Positions 34,563 through 47,292 are shown, numbered from the stretch's first letter. The stretch is DNA of 64,000 nt from Circinella umbellata (GCA_025093555.1 JAIWNF010000099.1:36124-100123), one strand, 5' to 3'. A program made the numbers and translations. Notes: generated by a model from the sequence alone, not told the origin.

Positions 34563-36830
34563 TTACAGGTAATGGGTATTTAGGATTTCTATCCTATTTT
34601 TTAAATGTTCGTTAAAAAATTGAAATTCAAGTTCAAATTCAAAATCCTTTTCTACAACAAATTTCTGTAGGTAAAAATTGTCTTTTTGTTCTTCAGCTAG
34701 TTTCTTTTCTAAATAATACGATGGTAGGTGTTCACCAAATGCTCTGACCGCTTGAAAAACAACTTTTTTCAATTTTTTGCATTTGCGTAATAGTTCCATA
34801 ATACCACATAAATCAACGTTCAACCACCCTCCGTCTAGTAATTCTGGTGACACATTTCCATTCTCCTCTTGACCTCTAGATAAGTCGATCTCAAGTGTTT
34901 GTAAATTGACGAAATCACTTAGTATATATAACATATCATAAGTCAGTTTAGTAACGCTAGAAAGAGTCAGGTTTTCAATTTTTGTTGATGGAACTACTGG
35001 TACGTTGTTGTTGATGCTATTGGCCGGTCCAAAACGAAGCCTGTTGAGAAAGCTAAGCATGTGTTGTTCTTCTTTTTCTTCATCAAAATTCCCATTGAAA
35101 CACCAATCAATGTCATTCACATTCAGAGATTTTAATGAGGGGAAGTTAGCCAAAGCATCGAGAACCAGAAATGAAATATCACGATTCCGACTCTTCAGTT
35201 TTACACTTTCGAGCTTGCATCCAGATTGAGCTAAGGATACAAAAAAAATCTGATCTTTGAGTCGGGTCTCATCTTCCTCCCGTGCCTCGTCTCTTGTAAG
35301 AGTGAGATGCTTGATATTTTTTAAGAGTGTCCCAGCTTCTTTGGGTAATGTAAGTGACTTATTCTGCTTGAGAGTAAGGTTCTCTAGCGCGGGAAGCCGT
35401 TTCAATAATGCAACCACAGAAGATTCATCCGCGAAGGTGATAGGCTTTATTACTAGTGTTCGAAGTTGTAATAGTGTTTGTAGCGCTTGAAGTGTAGAAA
35501 CATCCAATATATATGAGTCATCATCGCCCTGTAGTTGAACTTCTTGTATAGTGTAACGACATGTATTAAGCAAAGTTATGATAAATGGCATACTATAATG
35601 TGTACTATAACAATATAGCGTACGTAAGTGTTGCATTGAAATTGTTTCAAATATATTTATATAATCAAATGAGCCTCCTTCTGGGGGTAAAAAAAACTTT
35701 AGGTGTTTTAATGTGTCTTTGTACTTGCGCAAAACAGAAGTGATTTGATTCGTATTCCAACCGTGTCCTAGACAAAAATACTGAAATGGACTTTGCTGTT
35801 GATTGTTGTTGTCGCTGCTTTTGGTGTCATTACTATTACTACTATGAGCTAAAGTTTTTGTTGATAATGATATCGCTGACCATGGTGTAAATACATCTTC
35901 TATAAAGTCGCTGCTATCTCCGTAACTGCCATCACCAGCATAATATTCAAGTTGTGGACACCTTGACAATACAAATTCAGGTGTTATCGACATTCTGGGG
36001 TCCGAACCACAGCCATTGTAATATGAGCCAATATAGTATCTAAGGTTGGGAGATCTGTCAATGATAGACCGGGCTTGGTGCTGGATAACACCTAAATTCG
36101 TGTTAACATGCAAGTAAATCAAACTATTATATAAACTTTGATCATTTGATAATACTTTTATCGGTTCATAATCGCCATTATAATAATCTTCTACAACGTC
36201 TGGATGAAATGAAAAATGAGTAAGATGAGGACATACGCAAAGTAAATCAAGTATTGAAAACTCCGTAGGGTGCATATTCATTTTTAAATTTGTAAGTTGA
36301 TGCGATGCGAGTCGGCGTAGCTGATTTAAAAATGCATTTTGCTCTACCACTGTGCTTCCACTAACACACTCAGTAAATTCTAAGAAAAATAACCATGTAC
36401 ACATATATATACAACATATAAGTGGAATATAACTATTTGTTAATCCATGTTTCTACGACTAATCTATTCCCTTTATTTTTTCTTTTCTATTTCTATATGA
36501 TATCTTACCAAGTGACTCAATTTCAGTACATTCATAGTCAAGTAATTTTTTCATCATGTTGAATAGTCCGTGTCCGCCATGATATTTAAAATAAACATGT
36601 TTTACATGTTTTCCTAGATTCCGCTCTATCATTTGGTCGATGCTTTCCCCGTCAAAATACAGTGTTTCCCAATTGGCTTTGGTAAATTGAGGAATGAGAT
36701 CATACCATAGACGACATGTTTTCATACAATTTAAACAATCTTGTTGACTAAGGTATAAAAAGATCTTGGAAATAATATCAAAAGGGAGTTTTTCTAGGAA
36801 CTCAGTGGGTAGAATGGATGATTGAGTCAT
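34563..36830 (-). CDS. F-box protein with leucine-rich-repeat-like C-terminal region
   Basis: Two exons, 36830-36509 and 36379-34563, with a 129-base intron (gtaaga ... ttcttag), join in phase to give about 712 residues. Residues 8-50 form an F-box: LPTEFLEKLPFDIISKIFLY, then LSQQDCLNCMKTCRLWYDL, the segment that in known proteins binds Skp1 in SCF ubiquitin ligases. The remainder carries irregular repeats rich in Leu at LRR-like spacing (LRTLYCYS, LQTLLQLRTLVI, LENLTLKQNKSL, LKSLNVNDIDW, LQTLEIDLS), expected to recognise a substrate. A poly-Asn/Gln/Ser insertion is near residue 310. The start is the first ATG of the F-box exon. No neighbour suggests the target. The ORF starting MCTWLFFLEF at 36404 is the second exon read into the intron. 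Confidence 0.88.
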
Positions 36831-38469
36831 AGTAGTACTCTAGAAGCTTGAAACTGCTCAGTAATAGAGGAAAGAAAAAATGAAGAGAGGCAAAAAGAGG
36901 AAGAAGAAAAGGGATGTGTGTGAAGGTGATTATGGTGTGTTCAACCCTTAAAAACAATTCTACTTTTAAGAGACCCAATCTTTCACGTTGACTGTTGTTA
37001 TGTTTTTTTTTTCAATTTGTCGCGATGAAATTGGAAGATTCCATGTATGTCTGTTTTATATCATTAGTCACGAAGATTAATGCATCACGAGAATGTGAAA
37101 AGCCATAACACCCAGTTGAAAGATTGGCTTGCCTGAAACCAGGAAAAATGTCTTTGTACGTAGCCTAAAAAGATACGTATCTCTATTTAGATTAGCATGT
37201 TTATCCATTACAGAAAATGATACATGAAACACCAAATATACTATTTCTCATACTTTTTTGTTTACATATGAATATAAGATTTATTTAAATTGATAAAAGA
37301 ATCTTAATTTACCGAACATTAATGGAAGTCTTTTGTCTTAACGGACGTGCAACTCCATTCTCTCGCTAGATTGAGAGAGAAGAATCTTTTTTAAGTGGTT
37401 TTTCCCCCAAGTACCCATCAACTAGTTTTTATGTTGCAATTGAAATGTAAGCTCTCATCTTATTCTTTTTGTCTAAGAAATCTCTACAATAAACCTGTTC
37501 GATACAGCAATTGTGCTTGGGTTAAAATAATGTTTTTGACCTTATATTTTATACCTCCGAGACCTAGGGCTTTTGTTTGAACGTAATAGAATGCTAGTAT
37601 CAGTCAACAATACTGTGCATACGAAACTGTTAATTTATGCAAACCGCGGATATTAAAGTATTTTTTTATCGTACCTATTCCTTTATTACTGTATTAAGAT
37701 TAAAGAAGAAGATTATGGTCAGATTTACGTAGCGCCAAGAATAATTAATCGAAGTCTAGCTTATAAGCGATTTATCTTTATATTGCTATCGTGGTATTTA
37801 TTTATCTTTCTGCTTTTATAAAATAGGATGACCATTAATCTGTTATGTATCTTAGGCCTCCGCCTCATCTTTCTTTTTTGAGAAAATTTTAGATGTTGTG
37901 ATTTAAGTTTATAATTAAATGCAATCTTTTTAATTTGGTAAACAAATAAATACACACGTAACTGTTTTGGATATGGCTGATTTTTGATACATATATACTT
38001 GAAACTCACCCACGCTAAAATTTGTTTCTTACGTTCAAATTAAAAAAAAAGCATCGATCTGTATGATACATATCATACGCTTTAACCTTTCATTTTTTTT
38101 TTATTTTTTAATAAAGATAAACATCTCCAAAGCAAAAAAATAAAAAAATAAAATAAGCCTTAGAAATGAAAGATATAGTCATGAAAAATAAAACTGGTGG
38201 ATTAGTTTTTGTAGTCATTACTGAGAATAATAAACTTCCAAAGTTAGAATGTAGTTGACAATTTCGGCTGGAAATCCTTGATGTTCGCGTCCAATTTGTA
38301 ACACCAAGAAATACAGCATATGTCGGCACTATATTTCTCTTACAATCCATACGTACGCATGACTATATAATTAGACCTCATACTGTTACATTGTATCTTT
38401 ATCTTAAAAGAAATTGCCCTTTTCTTATTCAACTCCATTACGTCAATAAAAATTGAGCCTGATAACTAA
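36831..38469. other. Upstream region of the F-box gene, no other gene seen
   Basis: A/G-rich on the plus strand just upstream of the start (36850-36925), meaning C/T-rich on the transcribed side, as is common for fungal leaders. Otherwise AT-rich with only short biased ORFs. Confidence 0.4.
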
Positions 38470-38476
38470 TGTTAAA

Positions 38477-39107
38477 ATGGAATGGAATCAAAGAAAAATT
38501 CAGGTTCTAGCTAAAGCGTATAGACGTGTATAAAAAAAATACGTAGACAGGGAAGTAGAGATAATCTCTCCCACGATAATGTTGGTTTAAAAAAGAACAA
38601 TACATTTCTTTAAATATACGAGAGAAGATACTTGGAAGTCATTTTTATACCAAGTTGAATTATTAGAAGGAGATCCAAGTGTAATTTAGACGAAAATGTT
38701 TAGAGATACAAGCTATAATTAGAAAAATGATGAGGGGTATTTCTTTTTTTTTTAAAAAAAAAATATGTCTTTATAAATTATTATATTATTCATACGTATT
38801 TTATTTTATTTTAAAAGTAAAGAATATTTCAAAAGAAAGAACTAAAGAGTGTCTTTATACATATTATACGTGGTCCTTTTTCCCATTATCATAATTTCTG
38901 AAAAAATAAAGTAAAAATCAATACTCGCAAAGTCTACGGTTCAATTTTTTTGTTCATTTAATATTCTAGGTTTCTAGGATACTCAATAACAATAGGGAAT
39001 CCAAGTACTCTTATGAAAAATATGTAGAAGAAATCAAACGGGAATACAGAATAGCAAACGAATCTCATATGGAGAGGATGATGAGAAGAAATAATAAGAA
39101 ACTATAG
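38477..39107 (+). other. Possible small spliced gene, unassigned
   Basis: A probable terminal exon 38970-39107 follows a good acceptor (tattctag). It reads VSRILNNNRESKYSYEKYVE then EIKREYRIANESHMERMMRR and stops. Upstream, ATG at 38477 gives MEWNQRKIQVLAKAYRRV, which looks like the start of a LYR-type small helical protein, followed by a possible gtataa donor. The middle exon is not resolved. The link between the two pieces is inference. Confidence 0.3.
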
Positions 39108-42100
39108 AAAAACGGCATCATACGCACGTATCATTGTTTATAAACATATGAAGTAAATATATCATAGTAGAAAGTTACTATCATAGTATTTGTTCTTTTT
39201 GTTTGGGTCTGCGTATGTACTATAAAATAAAAATAAAAATCGTACCAACATACTATTGACAGATGTAACAATGAAAGTAGTCTATTACGATTTTTATTGT
39301 CAAAGAAATGCCTAGTTACCTGGCAACATATTTATTCTTCTACAAATAAAAAACAGTGTAAAAAATTACTATAATCAAAAATGATATTTGATTGTTACCC
39401 AGACCAAATAATCGTCAGTTCGAGAAGGATTATATCTTATATATTGACAGGATAGTAATTTTAATTGAATATGTTCACTACCATCACGCAATGAGTCAGA
39501 TCGATATATATTTTTTTTTTCACAAATTTCTTATTTGTTTTACAATGTCTCACCGTCAATAATTTTTATCTCTAAAAAAACCATTGATTTGGATCATAAA
39601 AAAGGCTCTATTGAATAGTTGTAGTTCGAAAAAAATGTATACTCCATTTAGTATGAAGGGGGGGGGAGCTTTAAGTTATTTTTTTTTTACTTTTTCATGT
39701 GAATTTTGTTTAGCTTAAAATAAACTCCCATCATAGCTAGAAGATCAAATTACCATTTACAGTGTATGACAACGATTAAAATTACCAAATTACCGTCTCC
39801 TCTTTTACTTATCACTCCCCCGACTATAGTAAATACACTTTTCTCTCATTAGAGAGAAGCAGTATTCCTCTAGTGATATTATTTTTATTTTGACAAAACA
39901 CCGTGGGAAATGCCATAAAAATAAAGATCATGCAGATCCCTCACCTCCGAAGTAATGGCTGATAATTACAAAGAAAGAAGTATTATAGCAGGTGAAAAAA
40001 AACGTGTTTCTTTCCCAGCCCATTAATGGTAAAATATGTATTATATAAATTCTGCATATTGTATTTATAACTTATATCGATTAAATATGTGTTTAATTAT
40101 TTTTTGTTTAACATTGATTATCCCACTTAATAGATGACCTGTCAGAAGAACAAAGCATATAGAATGTAAACAGCAAAAAAAAAATATTATAAACAGTTGT
40201 ATAAAATGATACTTATTGTATTGACGAGATGTATGATAATATACATATTATCGATGTAATTAGTTAGTAAACAGAGAATATATGAGACACTGAATAATAA
40301 AAAGATAACGACATATCTTACTTAAGTTAATGATAAACCGGAGAAGGTCTCTTATTTGGCCCAGCTGAGGAAGTGTGTCCATCCACTCCCACCAGAAGCA
40401 TTGAAAGACAATGATAATTACAGCCCATGAATCGATTTGAACTTTTCTCTTTTGCTGGAGATTAGAAGTTATTTCCTATTTTAGATCCATATGCTTGAGT
40501 TTATGAGTTTTTTTTTTCCCATGTCAAATCCCCCATTTATTTGTTACTCCATTAAAAAAAATCTCGTGAAAAAAATGAATACCAATTCAATTTATTTCTT
40601 CCTTTTATGGTGAGTTACGATGACATAAAAGAAAATGTTTGAGTTCTAAACAAAAAAGCAGTTGTAAAAAACCAATTCATATCATTTTTAGAAACCGATG
40701 TTATTGGTGTACTAAATATTTATTTAATAAAAAAAAAGACTAAGAAGAAGTTATATAATATATAATTGAGATACATATTACATTAAAACGAATTTTCACA
40801 CTAAGACTATTTAGAAACATTCATGTTCAGTCATCTTGGATATGTTTTCTTTTGGGAATTGAAAGAGTGGGAGTGAAAAGTGTTGTTTCAGGGAACGACA
40901 ACAAGGCACATATGCTGCTCAGCAAAACTAAAAGCACCTCATTTTTCCTTTCCCCTTACTATTCTCTGTAGATTGAATAAAAAAAAACATTTAGAAAAAA
41001 AAGTCTGATTTATATATGTATATAAATATTGTAAAAAAACTAATATATAAAAAGAATAGTATTATAACCATAATAATACATTAGACATTTGGTATCATAA
41101 GTATAATTAAAAAAGACAGCTATATGTAATATAAAAAATGATTTATATGGTCTGTGTTTTTTTTAAGGAGAGCGGGGTTTTTTTTAGAAAAGAGGGAAAG
41201 GTCACAGTGGTTTAACTTGCCTAATCTTGTTTCAGATTATTTTTACAGAATGAGTTTCCATCTTTGGGAATATTTAAATGTGCGATGTTCTTTTTTTCCC
41301 TTACCATCATCCAATGGCATAAAATGAGCAATCCTTTCTTTTATATAATTTATTAGATAATTAAATGGTTAAAGTAATAATAAAATTATTTTATTTGATT
41401 ATTTTTAGAGTAGTTAAAAAGAAAAGTACTTTAAATTTAATAGAAAGAAAATATTAAAGTGTATTTTTTTTCTGCATAAAAATAAATTAATATGTGTTTT
41501 TTTGTGTGAGAAAAACTTGATTAAATATGCATTGTCGGTAAAACTTTATACCTTCTAACCATAATTGTAGTACAAAATCCAACAGCTTGACAAGCGCAAA
41601 AACGGGGCTAAAATCGAACCGTTCATTCAATTGTGTAACCCAATAAAGAACCAAAACTCTGGCCGACTAAACTATATAGATGGACTTTTTCAAAATGTTT
41701 TAATCATTCAGTTCAATACAATTCAATACTATTAATAATAATAACTAATATTTACTTAGGATAAATGAGTCATACTAGAATAAATAAGTATTCGTAACTA
41801 CAGACCAGAAAATCAAAAAATTAATTATCCCCACAACCATATATTCTTACGTACTTGATTTACACATTAAGAAAAAAAAAACAATAGAGCTGTAATGAAT
41901 TGATTATTAATTTCACTAATATTATTATTATTTGTTTTAAACACGAGAACTAGTTTTTTTTTGTAAACCCGGGAAACCTGATCAGGTGAAAAAAATATAC
42001 CCGTTTTCTTTTTTATATTTTTGACAGCTGATAACCAAAAATCAAGTGAGGGGGGGTCCTTTTTTTAACGGGCACCATATGCATATATGGAACGAAGACG

Positions 42101-42826
42101 GAGAATAAGAAAAAAGGTCCAAGAATGATAAAAAAAAGGGAGAGAAAACAAAAAAGAGATTCATCTTTATTTTATAATATTCAGCTTACAATAAATAAAA
42201 CAAAAAGAAAAGAATTTATACAGTGTGTTTGAGGGGAGCGAAGAAGAAGAAAGATATTCATTTGTATGATTTGAGAGTTATTGTTACGTCCGTTTGTTGT
42301 ATGTGTGTGTGTAGAGTATGTTATATATATGTACATATAAAGATGTAAATTTATTTTTTCTTATGGGTTATGCGTATAGAATATGTTCTTTGTTTTGATA
42401 CCATTTTATACATGTGTATGTAGTGATAGTATTGACATCATCACAAATGTCATGGGATTGAAAAAAAAAAAACAGATCGGTTTAGAAGACAAGTGGGTCA
42501 TTATATGGCGGATCGTGTAATATGTAAATAGTAAAAATAGTTTAACATATATATATATATATATAGTAGTACAATAGGTAAAAAAAAAAGTGTTGTTCAT
42601 ATTGTATTGTTGTTGTAGTACATTATAATGCAAATACTGATCGTTTGTTGTATATTATTTGCTTTTGTGATGTCGTTGTGTCGCATTCATTTTATCGATC
42701 GGTTTTCTTCCTTTTTTTTTATTACTATACAGAGGTTTTCCTTCTTTTTCTTTTCTTTTGGTTGGATGGATTGTTGTAAATGTTGATTAAATAGTTTCCA
42801 AAAAGAACAAACAAAAAAACTAGTTT
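39108..42826. other. About 3.7 kb AT-rich intergenic DNA
   Basis: No ORF with a protein-like composition and no TIR pair was found. A Pol III box-like patch lies on the minus strand at 41598-41690. Poly-A and poly-T runs are frequent. Confidence 0.4.
41598..41685 (-). other. tRNA-like Pol III A/B box pair (degenerate)
   Basis: On the minus strand TAGTTTAGTCGG (41664-41675) fits the A-box consensus TRGYNNANNNGG, and GGTTCGATTT (41612-41621) resembles a B box, 54 bases apart start to start, with a T5 run just after. The flanks do not fold into acceptor and T stems, so this is not called a tRNA gene. A decayed tRNA or SINE head is possible. Confidence 0.25.
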
Positions 42827-44436
42827 TTAGCCCGTTCCTGTATCATTGGCTAATCTTTTCTTTTTGTTACTATTACCATTATTTCCAACAGTATCTTCTT
42901 CTTTTCGTACCGGAATCTTTACACCTTGTTTCAAAAAACATTGTGAAAGCTCCGTCCTCGCTATACATACACATATATATATAGATATATATAAAAATAA
43001 AATAAAGCTTGATAGGTTAACGTATATACCCAAAACATGTGAAAAACTAACTAAAAAAGTTATTTCTTTCTAAAGAAAAAAGGAAACATACCTGCTACTC
43101 CTGGAAAGCTTTTAGCTGGGTATATAGTAAAAGCATTTGTAAAGATTTTGGCAAGTATACTTGAAGATTGATCTGATGATATACATGGTCTAACATATTT
43201 ATAATAATGGGGGTAACGTAGATATATCTGATAAGTAAAATCTTTTTAATTTTTCATCCTTTTTGTTCGCTTATAATTTCTTGTGTCGTATCATTTCCCT
43301 TTTTATGTGGCACTTGTGTTTTTCTATTTCTGTTTCACAACATGCTTTTTTTTTTCTTTTCATTCTTTTCTTTTTTTTTTTATTCAATAACAATAGCAGT
43401 AAATGATAATAAAAACTAAATAGGATTTACTTACGAACGAACATCAACTAATGAAAAACCTAATCGATAAACACCTTCTAATCGTACACTAATATCGCTG
43501 AAGATAAAATAAATTCCTAGTTGACCTTGAACGTTATAAAGTTTTATAGCGGATGCAACTAAGCTACCAACAAGATTACGTTTACTAGGTTCAGCAATAA
43601 CATTAGCTTCTGTCATTCCATCCGCTTGCCAATTATCACATAATACAATCAAAAATGATATATCGACGTCTCTATATATATATTTATAAATATTTAATTA
43701 ATGAATAGATAGACCTAGAATTGTATTTTTATAGCTTTTTTTTTATCCAGTAAAGTCGTTTTGTATAACTACATTGATGCGTGTTTACTGCAATTGTATT
43801 GTATTTACGAGCTGAATATATATATATATTCGCGCTTTGAGGAACAATGTTCTTTTCTTTTGATGCGTGTGGTATTGAACTTACTCTGCATTGACTCTAT
43901 TGCCATTAGAAGTAGTTATTAAAAGTTCAACAATAGGTGGTGGACTAATAGGTCGTCGATCTTTTGTACCAAATCCACATCGTCTTCCGAGTACTGGTTG
44001 CTGCGCAACAATTAATTCGTAATTCCTAATAAACCACAATAAATTATCAAATAAATTAGGGATGAATGAAATGATTGAAAGGTAAAAAAAAAACAACAGA
44101 TTGATGAGTTTTTTGGGTTAAAAGAACACTCTATGTATTCCTCTTTTTTTACCATCCCATAGGATTTTCATCTTGTTGAGGAAAATCCATTAATAATGGC
44201 CATTGTGACATAAACGAATCATCATCAAGAAATGGAAGAGGTGGAGGAACAGGTTGATTGATTAAAAATGAATAAGGATCTTCAATTGATTGTTGATGTT
44301 GTTGTGAATGCTGCTGTTGTACCTGCAAATGTGTCTGTTGTTGTTGAAACCGTTGTTGAGATTGGCTGCTAGGATTGTCATAATTATTGTTATTGGTTGA
44401 AGAAGATGAGGCGTTGCCTATGTCAAATGGCAGCAT
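42827..44436 (-). CDS. Velvet-domain regulator, five exons
   Basis: Exons 44436-44153, 44025-43885, 43671-43435, 43189-43092 and 42960-42827 join in phase to about 297 residues. The N-terminal 95 residues are Gln/Ser/Asn-rich. The velvet domain then runs from about residue 95: NYELIVAQQPVLGRRCGFGT, KDRRPISPPPIVELLI, VDISFLIVLCDNWQADGMTE, LVGSLVASAIKLYNVQGQLG, YFIFSDISVRLEGVYRLGFS, NAFTIYPAKSFPGVA and TELSQCFLKQGVKIPVRKE. In fungi velvet proteins (VeA, VelB, VosA, VelC) are nuclear regulators that bind DNA through an NF-kB-like fold and couple development, spore formation and secondary metabolism. The C-terminus has a basic NKKKR likely to serve nuclear import. It is short, with no long tail after the domain, more like VelB/VosA/VelC than VeA, but the subfamily is not decided. 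Confidence 0.93.
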
Positions 44437-44544
44437 TCCTGCGTGAAAGACACAAAAAAAAAAAAAGAAAAAAAAAAGATTACGTAGTCAAAGTGGTTGA
44501 TAAACAGTAAGATGAAATGAAAGGAGTGAAGGGGACTGGAGAGA

Positions 44545-44567
44545 AAGAGAGAGAGAGAGAGAGAGAA
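44545..44567 (+). repeat. (GA)n microsatellite
   Basis: About 11 uninterrupted GA units, about 110 bp upstream of the velvet-gene start codon. Confidence 0.9.
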
Positions 44568-45574
44568 GGAGAAAAGAGACAGGGGAAAGAGTATTAAAAC
44601 AAAAAAAATTCTTAGAAATCCAGTTTTAAAAAAGAAAACAAGTAATAAAAAGAAAACAAGTGAAAAAAGAGAAGAAAGGGAAAGAAAGAGAGAAAGAGAA
44701 AGCGACCACAGAAGATGGACTGAAATTAGAAATTGATAGGACAGAGTAGCAGCAAAATCGACAGAGTCAGAGCGAAAAAAGATTGGATGGGGCTTGTATA
44801 CACATATATCTATATCTATATTTACAAACCCTTTTTTATATATAATTTTTCTTTGTTTCTTTTTATATATATATTCATTTAATATAAATAATACTTCAAA
44901 AGCATACAAAAAAAACGTTTTTTTTCTCTTCTGTATACTCATTACATTATTTTAATAATTAATATTATTAGTTTTATCATATTATATCATATCAAGGAAA
45001 CTTTTAATTGACATATTGATTCTTTTGATCCGACTAATGCTTTTTTTATTTTCCCGCGAGGGAAATAAAAAGGGTTGAATTAGCCAGAAAAAAGAGGGTC
45101 AATTGATTTGATTAGCAACATTAATTCAAAAAAAAAAAAAAACTCCCCTCTCCTCCCATATGTTATTTTTTTGCATACACGATACAATATAACCATATGT
45201 CTTTTCAACTCACTGATCTGGCTTTTTAAAAAAAACTTTAGTCCAATACCATTTTCCTGTTTTAGATTAAAATCACATACAATACACGTGTGGTGTAACA
45301 GGTGGTTTCACTGCATGCAAGGCAATGAAAACGGAATTAACTTTTTTGCTCTTTTCCGTTTGGCTTTGTTTTATTATTACATCTATTATATAATATATTA
45401 AAAAAAACACGATATGATTATATAAAAGTCTGGGTTTCTTCAAATAAAAAAAACTTAGGCAGTAAATATCTTTTTCGATTAGTACAATCGGCCCAACATA
45501 TCTCTTATTTTTTTAGACCAAATGTTTCAATTAAGAAGAAAGGATTATTTGTTTTTTTTTCTATTAAATGAAAT

Positions 45575-45611
45575 CCCCCCCCCCTTTTTTTGCACAGACA
45601 AAGGGGGGGGG
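45575..45611. repeat. C-run/G-run hairpin
   Basis: C9-10 followed by T7, a GCACAGAC loop and AAAG9 can form a 12-bp stem. It lies between the velvet gene and the 370-aa gene, in the 3' flank of the latter. Confidence 0.7.
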
Positions 45612-46179
45612 TGGATTAGTAATTACATGCATATAAGAATAATAAAAAAATAAATGGTTTTTTTTAATATAATGAAATGAATTTTTTTTTATTTGAATAG
45701 GAATTAGTGGACGGAAATAATGAGTAAATAAATATAACGAATAAAATCAGAAACGGAAAAAGAAGTATATGGGTTATTATATATATACATATATATAAAT
45801 GTGTATATGTGTATTTATAATGAGAGAAGAAAGTTGTAAAAAGTTAAATGTATATGTGCAACATGCTGTTATGTATGTGTGTGTGTGTATAAAAGAAAAG
45901 AATGTTATGAGATGGAGTGACAATAGACAAGGGAAAAGTGGGGGGGCGAGGGAAAAGAAAAGAAGTATTTAAATTTGAAATAATGTTAAATAGGGCATGT
46001 TATAAACTGATGAAAGAAGTTTGTTGTGTATAATTAATGACGTGAATGTGTGAATGTGTGTGTGTATGTATGTGCGTTATGGGTGTATAATTAAAAACGA
46101 TGTTTTGTGTTGTAAAATGATAAAATAGGTTTAAGAAAATTATAAATTATAAAAAAAAATCAGGGGTTCTCATCGGGAT

Positions 46180-47292
46180 TTATCTCGGGGCAAATAAAGA
46201 AGTACATGGTTCAGACCGCATTGAAATAACAAATTTACGATCGGGCAAAGTAACCGTTAAAGGACGATGATGATGATGATGATGAGAATTAGACCTTGCT
46301 TCTAGTAAAGAACAACGTCGTTGATGAGTTGTATGCTTTGTCCAAGGTAGTTGTTCCGCCCATAATGACCCGCCGTCCCGCACAAACTCTATTCCGCTAT
46401 AATGTCCGTCAGCAACATCATCGTCGTCATCGTCGTCATCGACATTATTGTTATATCTATCATTACGTTCCCACTGTTTCCAACCGCCTGTCCAATTACG
46501 CATAAATTGAAGAAAACGAGTTTTTTCTTCTTCCGTAATGACCGATCGTTGTTGATTATAATCGTCTTCTTGCTCTTCATCATCCAGTATAACACATTGT
46601 TGTTCATCTTCTTCAGGTACTGGAGGAAACGTTGTTGAAGTGTAATCAGATTGAATAGGGGAAAGTGATCGTGGAGTAGACAGCGATGGACTTGTCATAC
46701 GTGAACTTGCATCGTAATAATAAGGAGATGATGAAGGTGTTGATTCAGCAGATGTTGTTGAAAGTCGGCTACTATTCATATTATTAATATTATTATTTGT
46801 TGATGAAGGTGGTGATGGCGGTGAAGAACGCCTACTAAATGCAGGTGGTGGTAAAACCATAGGTTTCATTTTTCCAATAGTGTTGCTATTTGTTGCTGTT
46901 GAACCAACGGCATTATTATTGCTGTTATAATAATTGTTATTATTATGGTAAGAACCAACTGATTTTGGTCGACGATGAGTAGCCTTTTTCGATGAATCAA
47001 CTTTAGGTACAATGGACTTGATTCGTTCAATCTCTTGTTGATAATTCACACCAGTTGTCATGCCAGCAAATGGGTCGTCGTCACGGTTACTCTCGGGGGT
47101 CAAAAGAGGCGATGTCATTCCTTTTTTGAACCAACGTTGTTGAAACTGTAACCTCTTTTGTTGTTGATTGTTCATACCTTCACTCATATAGTTTTCGTCC
47201 ATTGTCGATAATATCGTCAATTGTTTCTTTAATTGTTCTTGCCTTTCCATTGTTTTCGATAATGAAAACTTGTTTTGTAATGTTTGCGCCAT
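46180..47292 (-). CDS. Hypothetical 370-residue low-complexity protein
   Basis: A single exon, open over 370 codons, starts MAQTLQNKFSLSKTMERQEQ. The N-terminal part is predicted helical with many Gln/Lys (residues 1-55), followed by LLTPESNRDDDPFAGM, a Ser/Asn/Pro-rich linker (about 115-215), an acidic stretch, then EKTRFLQFMRNWTGGWKQWE (about 255-275), poly-Asp, and a more ordered C-terminus (SGIEFVRDGGSLWAEQLPW ... RRCSLLEARS, six His, LTVTLPDRKFVISMRSEP). The ordered FMRNW..GWKQW and C-terminal segments argue for a real gene despite the low complexity. No signal peptide or membrane segment. I do not recognise a family. It is divergent from the MULE and unrelated to it. Confidence 0.75.
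   Translation of the reverse strand: MAQTLQNKFSLSKTMERQEQLKKQLTILSTMDENYMSEGMNNQQQKRLQFQQRWFKKGMTSPLLTPESNRDDDPFAGMTTGVNYQQEIERIKSIVPKVDSSKKATHRRPKSVGSYHNNNNYYNSNNNAVGSTATNSNTIGKMKPMVLPPPAFSRRSSPPSPPSSTNNNINNMNSSRLSTTSAESTPSSSPYYYDASSRMTSPSLSTPRSLSPIQSDYTSTTFPPVPEEDEQQCVILDDEEQEDDYNQQRSVITEEEKTRFLQFMRNWTGGWKQWERNDRYNNNVDDDDDDDDVADGHYSGIEFVRDGGSLWAEQLPWTKHTTHQRRCSLLEARSNSHHHHHHRPLTVTLPDRKFVISMRSEPCTSLFAPR

Larger units (their letters stand above)
44437..46179. other. Velvet-gene upstream region and downstream flank of the 370-aa gene
   Basis: A GA-rich stretch including (GA)n at 44545-44567 lies 110-130 bases upstream of the velvet start, i.e. a C/T-rich leader on the transcribed strand. The long ORF over it (44418-44942) is low complexity and not a gene. 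A C10 run (45575-45584) and a G9 run (45603-45611) can form a hairpin. TG-rich microsatellites occur at 45790-45900 and 46045-46080. Confidence 0.45.

Noticed and set aside
35005..35490. Plus-strand ORFs opposite the F-box gene
   Set aside because: They are antisense shadows of the LRR-like exon and have no start context or conserved segment.
41598..41685. tRNA gene
   Set aside because: A and B boxes are present, but acceptor and T stems do not pair and no sensible anticodon loop can be drawn.
44418..44942. 174-codon minus-strand ORF overlapping the velvet start
   Set aside because: Composition is almost only Phe, Ser, Leu and Lys from C/T-rich leader and (GA)n sequence, and it shares no conserved segment.
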